Positions 59,178 through 64,000 of a stretch of 64,000 bases of DNA are shown piece after piece. The notes under the pieces are model-generated. The model was not told the DNA's origin and did not search any database. It worked only from the letters and a program-made list of their open reading frames with translations. The stretch lies in NCBI RefSeq assembly GCF_049514155.1, contig NZ_JBEKVH010000012.1, positions 1 through 64,000 of the forward strand, given 5' to 3'. Within the stretch, counting starts at the first letter, position 1. Each line of letters opens with the position of its first letter. The translations under genes and the position numbers were made by a program. This stretch comes from Roseiarcus sp049514155. GTDB taxonomy: Bacteria; Pseudomonadota; Alphaproteobacteria; Rhizobiales; Beijerinckiaceae.

Positions 59178-59915
59178 ATGAAGCATTCTCTCTTGGCGTC
59201 TACGGCGTTGTGCGCCGCCTTCGCTTCTGGCGCTCTCGCCGCCGACCTGCCGACCATGAAGGGGCCGCCGCCGGCGCCGATGCCGGTCGTCGCCCCATTC
59301 TCGTGGACGGGTTTCTACATCGGCGGCAACATCGGCGCCGTCTTCGACCCGGACAGCGTCCAGGATCTCGGTGGTAACTGCTGCCACTTTTACAATGGCG
59401 GAACCGACACGCTCAACCCCACGGGGGTCGTCGGCGGTTTGCAGGCGGGATACAATTATCAGATTCAGAGCTTCGTCGTCGGCGTCGAGGGCGACCTCGA
59501 TGGGACGAGCGCCAGCGCCAGCAGGGGCGGGGTGCTGGGCGGCAGCGGGGCGGGGCAGCCGGTTCATTCGGCGAGCCTGCCATTCTTTGCCGACTTGCGT
59601 GCGCGGTTCGGCATCGCTTTCGATCGCTTCCTGCCCTACGTGACGGGCGGCGTCGTCTTTGCAGATCTGACGAACAAGCTCAGTGATACGGGCTACACGC
59701 CGCCGCTTCCTGTGAGCCGCGGCAGCGAGGCGACGGGGTGGACGATCGGCGGCGGCGTGGAATACGCGATCGACAATCACTGGTCGGTCAAGGCCGAGTA
59801 CCTCTATATGCAGTTTCCGGACGTGACGAAGAGCGTCACGGACGGCGCCACATACGCCTTCAAGTTCAAGGACTCCGCCCAGCTCGCCCGCGTCGGCCTC
59901 AACTACCGGTTCTAA
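59178..59915 (+). CDS. Outer membrane beta-barrel protein (Omp25/31-like)
   Basis: The 245-residue protein has a signal peptide (residues 1-21, ending GALAA) and DLPTMKGPPPAPMPVVAPFSWTGFYIGGNIGA, the typical N-terminus of Rhizobiales Omp25/31-type proteins. An eight-stranded barrel follows, with GGLQAGYNYQIQSFVVGVEGDL, LRARFGIAFDRFLPYVTGGVVFA, WTIGGGVEYAIDNHWSVKAEYLYM and a terminal ARVGLNYRF ending in Phe, the signal for BAM insertion. Loop 1 has two adjacent cysteines (NCCHF), which is unusual. The next gene starts only 3 bases after the stop. Confidence 0.9.
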   Translation: MKHSLLASTALCAAFASGALAADLPTMKGPPPAPMPVVAPFSWTGFYIGGNIGAVFDPDSVQDLGGNCCHFYNGGTDTLNPTGVVGGLQAGYNYQIQSFVVGVEGDLDGTSASASRGGVLGGSGAGQPVHSASLPFFADLRARFGIAFDRFLPYVTGGVVFADLTNKLSDTGYTPPLPVSRGSEATGWTIGGGVEYAIDNHWSVKAEYLYMQFPDVTKSVTDGATYAFKFKDSAQLARVGLNYRF

Positions 59916-59918
59916 GCG

Positions 59919-61376
59919 ATGGAGGAGGCGCCGTCGCCGAGCGAGGCGCCTTCGACCTTCACCGACGGCATTGTCTCTCAAGCGCGGTTGCTTCCTGAGC
60001 AGCCCGCCGTCATCCTTCCCGACCGGCTGGCCACCTACGACATGATCGCGCAGGGAATCCTGCGCGTCGAGGAGCGCCTTCGCGCCGTGAACCTTCCGCC
60101 GGGCGAAGTCGTCTGCGTCGCGCTGGCGAGCCCGATCCGACACCTGATCCTGGTTGCGGCGCTCTTCCGTCTCGGCGTGCCCAGCGTGTCGGGCGAGACT
60201 GCCGAAAGCGTCATCGCGCTCCGGCTGCCGGTGCGGACCTACTTTCAAGACGCCGGCGGCGCCCTGACTCCTGGCCTCAACCGTATTTTGGTCGACGAAT
60301 CTTGGTTCGCCGGGCCACGGCTCGCGGCGAACGCGGCGCGCGGCTTCGCTCGGGAGGACGACCTCTGTCGCATTGAGGTGACCTCCGGGTCGACCGGCGC
60401 GCCGAAAGCGGTTTCGACGACCGTCGCGGGTTTTCAGCAGCGCCTTGCGGCGCAGATCACGGCGGAGAGCCTGGGCGTGCGCGGACGCGTGCTCGTTCTG
60501 CCGCGGATCAGCGGCGGCCTGGGCTTTCGCGTCGCCGCGCGCGTCCTGTCGACCGGCGGGACGATCGTCTGCGCTGAATCGGCGCGCGAAGCGCTGCAGA
60601 TGACGGCGGCCTACCGTGTCGACGCGATTGTCGCCTCGGTGCAGCAGGCGCGCGATTTGATCCGCGAGCAGAGAAGGGCGCCGATCCCATGCCCTTCGCT
60701 TGGCGCGCTGCTGGTGACCGGCGCGCTGCCGACGCGCGCGTTGCTGAACGAAGCGCGCGCCTGGCTGTGTTCGCGGACAATCGTTCATTATGGCGCGACG
60801 GAGACCGGCCCCATCGCCTCGACGCCGGCCGACCTGCTGATGGAGGAAGAAGGCGCAACCGGTTTTCCGCTGCCCGGAGCGACGATCGAAGTCGTCGACG
60901 CTGAAGATCGTCTGGCGCCGTCGGAGACCGTTGGCCTCGTGCGCGTGCGCACGCTGGCGATGGGCGAGCCCTATCCGCCAAGGCCGAAGGACGAGCATCC
61001 CAGTCTGCGCGGCGGCTCGTTCTATCCTGGCGATCGCGGCCGCCTGACCAAGGAAGGGATGCTGATCCTCGAGGGGCGCGCGTCGGAAATCATCAATACC
61101 GGAGGCGTCAAGCGGGCGCCGGAGTTGATCGAGGAACTCGTTCTGCGCCACCCGAACGTCGCCGAGGCCGCCGCCTTCGGCGCTGTCGGAGCGGACGGAA
61201 TCGAGGAAGTCAATCTTGCCGTGGTGACGCGCGCGGCGATCGCCGAGAAGGCGCTGATCAATTGGTGCGCCGCGCGCGGCCTGGAAGTGGCGCGCGTCTT
61301 CGCCGTCGAGTCGTTGCCGCGAACGCAGATGGGCAAGATTCGCCGCGACGAGGTGAAGCGGTCGCTTATCGGTTAG
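59919..61376 (+). CDS. Class I adenylate-forming enzyme (acyl/aryl-CoA ligase-like)
   Basis: The 485-residue protein is a compact AMP-binding enzyme. The phosphate loop is VTSGSTGAPKAVSTT (residues 154-168), with Ala in place of the usual Gly after Lys. The aromatic/ATP motif is HYGATETGPI; YPGDRGRLTKEGMLILEGR, then GRASEIINTGG, cover the hinge, and the C-terminal lysine is in PRTQMGKIRRDE. It should activate a carboxylic acid as the adenylate. It follows the omp gene by 3 bases without its own ribosome binding site, so it depends on coupling. It overlaps the end of an AAHS-type aromatic-acid transporter gene by 4 bases, which suggests an aromatic substrate. Confidence 0.85.
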   Translation: MEEAPSPSEAPSTFTDGIVSQARLLPEQPAVILPDRLATYDMIAQGILRVEERLRAVNLPPGEVVCVALASPIRHLILVAALFRLGVPSVSGETAESVIALRLPVRTYFQDAGGALTPGLNRILVDESWFAGPRLAANAARGFAREDDLCRIEVTSGSTGAPKAVSTTVAGFQQRLAAQITAESLGVRGRVLVLPRISGGLGFRVAARVLSTGGTIVCAESAREALQMTAAYRVDAIVASVQQARDLIREQRRAPIPCPSLGALLVTGALPTRALLNEARAWLCSRTIVHYGATETGPIASTPADLLMEEEGATGFPLPGATIEVVDAEDRLAPSETVGLVRVRTLAMGEPYPPRPKDEHPSLRGGSFYPGDRGRLTKEGMLILEGRASEIINTGGVKRAPELIEELVLRHPNVAEAAAFGAVGADGIEEVNLAVVTRAAIAEKALINWCAARGLEVARVFAVESLPRTQMGKIRRDEVKRSLIG

Positions 61377-62758
61377 CGCGTCCTGTAGTTTTGCGGCTGT
61401 CGCAGAACGCCAAGCGCTCGTCCTTCGCCCGCGCGCCGCCGGCCCAGCGCGTAGAGGCTCGCGGCGGCAAACAGCGTCGGCATGGCGATGGCGGCGAAGG
61501 CGACCGCGAGGGATACCCCGGTCGACAATACGGCCGCCCCCGCCATCGAGCCGACGATCGCGCCGAGCCGGCCAGCGCCATGCGCACAGCCGACGCCGGT
61601 TGCGCGGCAGTCGGTCGGATAGAAGGTCGCTGCGACGGCGTTGACGCCGATCTGACAGCCGGAGATGCATAGGCCCGCGCCGAAGACGATGCTCCCGAAC
61701 AGGATCGGCGAGTAGGGCAACGCGCCGATCGTCGCCACCAGCGCGCCACCGAAGGCGTAGCTGATCGCCAGGACGTAGGCGGAATTGAACCGGTCCATCA
61801 GGACGCCGAGCAGGATCGCGCCGAGCGTTCCACCGACCTGAAACATGCTGGTGACGACGAATGACGCCGGAAGCGAGGCGCCGACGCTCTGCAGGATCAG
61901 CGGCAGCCAACTCGACAAGAGATATATGGTCAAGAGGCTGACGAAGAACGTCGACCACAGCATCAAAGTGCCAAACGCGAGATCGGGCGCAAAAAGACGG
62001 CCGATCGGCGCAGCCGGTTCGCGCTCCGCATGCGCGTAAAGGGCAGGCGCAATCGCCTCGCGCGGCGCAATGCGTCGCAGCGCTGAGACGATGCGCGGGT
62101 CAGCCGGATTGCGCAGGGCCAAGAACCGAGCCGACTCGGGCAATACCCACGCGGCGATCGGCAGCAGGGCGAGCGGCAGAACCCCGCCCACCGCCAATGG
62201 CGACCGCCAACCATAGGCGACGACCAGATGCGCCGAGGCGAAGCCGCCGAGCGCGGAACCGACGGCGAAGCCACAATACATTGCAGTGACGAGCGCGAGG
62301 CGATGCTTCTGTGGGCAATACTCGGAGGTCAGAGTCACGCAGTTTGGCATCGCGCCGCCCATTCCGAGGCCGGTGAGAAAGCGCAGCGCGATCAGCATTG
62401 GCGGCGAAGGCGAGGCTGACGCGGCCAGACTGGCGGCCCCAAGCAGCGCGACGCACAACAATAGAATCGTCTTGCGGCCGAACCTGTCCGACAACGGGCC
62501 GAAAATGATCGCGCCAGCCAGCAGGCCGAAGAGGCTGGCGGCCAACAGCGGCGCCAGTTGCGTCGGCGTTAGCCCCCACTCCGTTCGGATCGACGAGGCG
62601 AGAAATCCCATCACGGTCGCGTCGAAGCCGTCGATGGCGACAATGAGAAAGCAGATGGCGACGACCAAGACCTGGAACAGCGAGAGCTGTCGCCGATCGA
62701 TGAAATCAGCCACATCGACGACTTGGACGCTGGCCATGGGTCTCTTGGTGATGAACAA
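61373..62758 (-). CDS. MFS transporter, aromatic acid:H+ symporter (AAHS) type
   Basis: I start at the TTG at 62758 (461 residues) because AAAGGA lies 5 bases before it; the ATG at 62737 has a weak site. LFQVLVVAICFLIVAIDGFDATVMGFLASSI is the helix 1 signature of AAHS carriers such as PcaK and BenK, with the conserved Asp residues in DGFDAT. GPLSDRFGRKTILL is the loop 2-3 motif and LPESARFLALR follows helix 6. Uptake of benzoate-like acids is likely. The gene is convergent with the adenylate-forming enzyme. Upstream lies a 10-base palindrome (TAGCATGCTA, 62769-62778). Confidence 0.87.
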   Translation of the reverse strand: MFITKRPMASVQVVDVADFIDRRQLSLFQVLVVAICFLIVAIDGFDATVMGFLASSIRTEWGLTPTQLAPLLAASLFGLLAGAIIFGPLSDRFGRKTILLLCVALLGAASLAASASPSPPMLIALRFLTGLGMGGAMPNCVTLTSEYCPQKHRLALVTAMYCGFAVGSALGGFASAHLVVAYGWRSPLAVGGVLPLALLPIAAWVLPESARFLALRNPADPRIVSALRRIAPREAIAPALYAHAEREPAAPIGRLFAPDLAFGTLMLWSTFFVSLLTIYLLSSWLPLILQSVGASLPASFVVTSMFQVGGTLGAILLGVLMDRFNSAYVLAISYAFGGALVATIGALPYSPILFGSIVFGAGLCISGCQIGVNAVAATFYPTDCRATGVGCAHGAGRLGAIVGSMAGAAVLSTGVSLAVAFAAIAMPTLFAAASLYALGRRRAGEGRALGVLRQPQNYRTR

Positions 62759-62868
62759 TCGTTTCCTTTAGCATGCTACGCGATTGACGCCTGCTGCGAA
62801 ACTTCGGTTCCGCGCAGGCGAAGCCCCGCGGGACGGCGGTTGGGGCAGCCGGAGGAAAGACGATCCTG

Positions 62869-63162
62869 ATGAGCGAGGAGCCGCTGCTGGTCTGGCGCAT
62901 CGTCGTCGAGGGCCACGTCCAGGGCGTCGGCTACCGCCACTTCGCGCGCCGGATCGCGCTGCGCTTCGGCGTCGCCGGCTGGGTGCGCAACCATCGCGAC
63001 GGGGCGGTCGAGATGCTGGTCGCCGGGCCTGCCGACCGGATCGAGGCTGCGCTCGCGGAACTGAGGCGCGGACCGCTCGGCGCGCATGTGCTCGACTTCC
63101 GCATCGTTTCGATCAACGAGACGGAACGCCCGATCGGTTTTGAGATCCGCGGAACGATCTGA
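62869..63162 (+). CDS. acyP: Acylphosphatase
   Basis: The 97-residue enzyme hydrolyses acyl phosphates in the cytoplasm. The signature GHVQGVGYRHFARRIA (residues 15-30) holds the catalytic Arg (YRHF), and GWVRNHRDGAVEMLVAG holds the catalytic Asn and the second family signature. Length and fold are typical. GGAGGA lies 12 bases before the ATG, slightly far. It is divergent from the AAHS transporter gene and convergent with the lyase gene ending at 63183. No metabolic partner is evident nearby. Confidence 0.93.
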   Translation: MSEEPLLVWRIVVEGHVQGVGYRHFARRIALRFGVAGWVRNHRDGAVEMLVAGPADRIEAALAELRRGPLGAHVLDFRIVSINETERPIGFEIRGTI

Positions 63163-63182
63163 ACGGGGCGCGCCGCTCGGCC

Positions 63183-64000
63183 TCACGCCGAATCGAGCAG
63201 CCGCTTCGCCCGCTTCAGGTGCGGCAGGTCGAGCATCTCGCCGTCGAGCGCGACGACCCCGGCGCCCGGCGCCGCCTCGAACGCGGCGACGACCGCCCGC
63301 GCCCGGGCGATCGCCTCGGGCGAAACGGAAAAGACTTCGTTGATGATCGGAACCTGCGCCGGGTGGATCGCCATCTTGGCGAGGAAGCCGTCGCGGCGGG
63401 CGGCGAGCGCTTCGGCGCGCAACCCGTCGAGATCGCGGAAGTTGGTATAGACGGCGTCGATCGGGCGCGCCTCCGCGGCGACCGCGCCGACCAGCGTCAG
63501 CGTCCGCGCCAGCGCGTATGGCGCGGCATAGGCGCCGTCGGGCAGGCGGTTCGTCTCGGCGCCGATATCGACCGACAGATCCTCGCCGCCCCAGGCGAGG
63601 CCCTCGAGCCGGCCGCTCGCGCCGCGATAGCTGGCGAAGCCGAACAGCGCGCGCGCCGACTCGGTGGCGATGGCGACGATGCGGGTCGAGCCGTCGATGA
63701 GGCCGTGCTCGGCCTCGCGCACCGCGAGATTCGCGCCAAGCCGCTGCACGTCGGCGCCGCCGCGGCATTTGGGCAGGACCACGCCGTCGGGAGCGGCGGG
63801 GATCACCGCGTCGAGATCGGCCGCGGTCAACCCGCTGGCGAACGCGTTGACCCGAATGTAGAGCCTTGGGCGGGTTGCGAGCCGGCGCGCCTCGGCGACG
63901 AAGGCGGCGGCGAAAGTGCGCGCCGCCGGTTTGCGGGCCTCGGCGACCGAATCCTCGAGGTCGACGATCAGCGCGTCGGCGCCGCTCGTCAGCGCCTTGG
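63183..64000 (-). CDS. HpcH/HpaI-type CoA-ester lyase (CitE-like), 5' end beyond window
   Basis: About 271 residues of the C-terminal part are visible and the N-terminus lies outside the window. The sequence matches the CitE-like aldolase/lyase family: DALIVDLEDSVAEARKPAAR near the window edge contains the Mg-binding acidic residues, then LYIRVNAF, VLPKCRGG, RIVAIATESARALFGF with the catalytic Glu, LAWGGEDLSVDIGA, DAVYTNFRDLDGL and KMAIHPAQVPIINEVFS. Family members cleave malyl-CoA, citramalyl-CoA or related esters. Which one applies here cannot be told without the full gene and its neighbours. Confidence 0.88.
   Translation of the reverse strand, partial: KALTSGADALIVDLEDSVAEARKPAARTFAAAFVAEARRLATRPRLYIRVNAFASGLTAADLDAVIPAAPDGVVLPKCRGGADVQRLGANLAVREAEHGLIDGSTRIVAIATESARALFGFASYRGASGRLEGLAWGGEDLSVDIGAETNRLPDGAYAAPYALARTLTLVGAVAAEARPIDAVYTNFRDLDGLRAEALAARRDGFLAKMAIHPAQVPIINEVFSVSPEAIARARAVVAAFEAAPGAGVVALDGEMLDLPHLKRAKRLLDSA

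Noticed and set aside
59094..61958. Minus-strand open frame of 954 codons
   Set aside because: It lies antisense to the omp and adenylate-forming enzyme genes and has shadow-like composition without domains.
1..64000. CRISPR arrays, insertion sequences, prophage, tRNA or rRNA genes
   Set aside because: No regularly spaced repeats, transposase, integrase or phage structural genes were found, and no tRNA-like cloverleaf with a CCA end was recognised by eye. A weak tRNA could be missed without a covariance search.

Overview
The window is high-GC chromosomal DNA from an alphaproteobacterium, most likely a Hyphomicrobiales (Rhizobiales) member. I infer this from the ribosomal protein S2 with a C-terminal helix-hairpin-helix tail, the zapA/DUF4164 pair next to a tkt-gap-pgk-fba set, the Omp25/31-type beta-barrel, the DUF992 protein and a SqrR/BigR-type sulfide regulon. 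I saw no rRNA, tRNA, CRISPR array, phage or insertion sequence. Genes are densely packed and many are coupled by 4-base start/stop overlaps. GTG and TTG starts are common.

Layout. 1-5 kb: small envelope and secreted proteins (Ivy-type lysozyme inhibitor, glycine-rich proteins, DUF992), a lone AsnC-type ligand domain, a nitroreductase and a flavin reductase. 4.7-15.5 kb: a sulfur-response region. A minus-strand operon (RND adaptor, RND pump, AhpD-like protein, rhodanese) diverges from arsR-DUF2892-DUF302. A second arsR, a trpD2-like/cysG pair, a sulfide:quinone oxidoreductase and a third arsR follow. All three ArsR proteins carry the cysteine pair of persulfide sensors. An identical 11-base operator-like word lies in the promoters of the first arsR and of sqr.

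15.6-21.1 kb: a catabolic patch (fuconolactonase-like amidohydrolase, two SDRs, an amidase, an orphan peptide-type solute-binding protein). 21.3-29.4 kb: a GT39-like membrane protein, zapA and DUF4164, then tkt, gap, pgk and a class II aldolase with strong intergenic hairpins and a terminator. 29.4-34.9 kb: pirin, small proteins, a LysR gene divergent from a cupin/SDR pair, queC and a SIMPL-domain protein.

35.1-46.4 kb: the division and cell wall cluster mraZ-rsmH-ftsL-ftsI-murE-murF-mraY-murD-ftsW-murG, preceded by 10-base-periodic MraZ boxes. It stops at murG. A patch of two transporters and a methyltransferase on the other strand follows, then rpsB-tsf-pyrH read toward the same patch and without frr. 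This looks like a synteny breakpoint between two essential clusters. 53-64 kb: transaldolase, a lipoprotein hydrolase, an MFS exporter, a PlcP/Agt-like lipid-remodelling pair with a possible Pho box, an Omp-adenylate-forming-enzyme pair facing an aromatic-acid transporter, acylphosphatase and the 3' part of a CoA-ester lyase.
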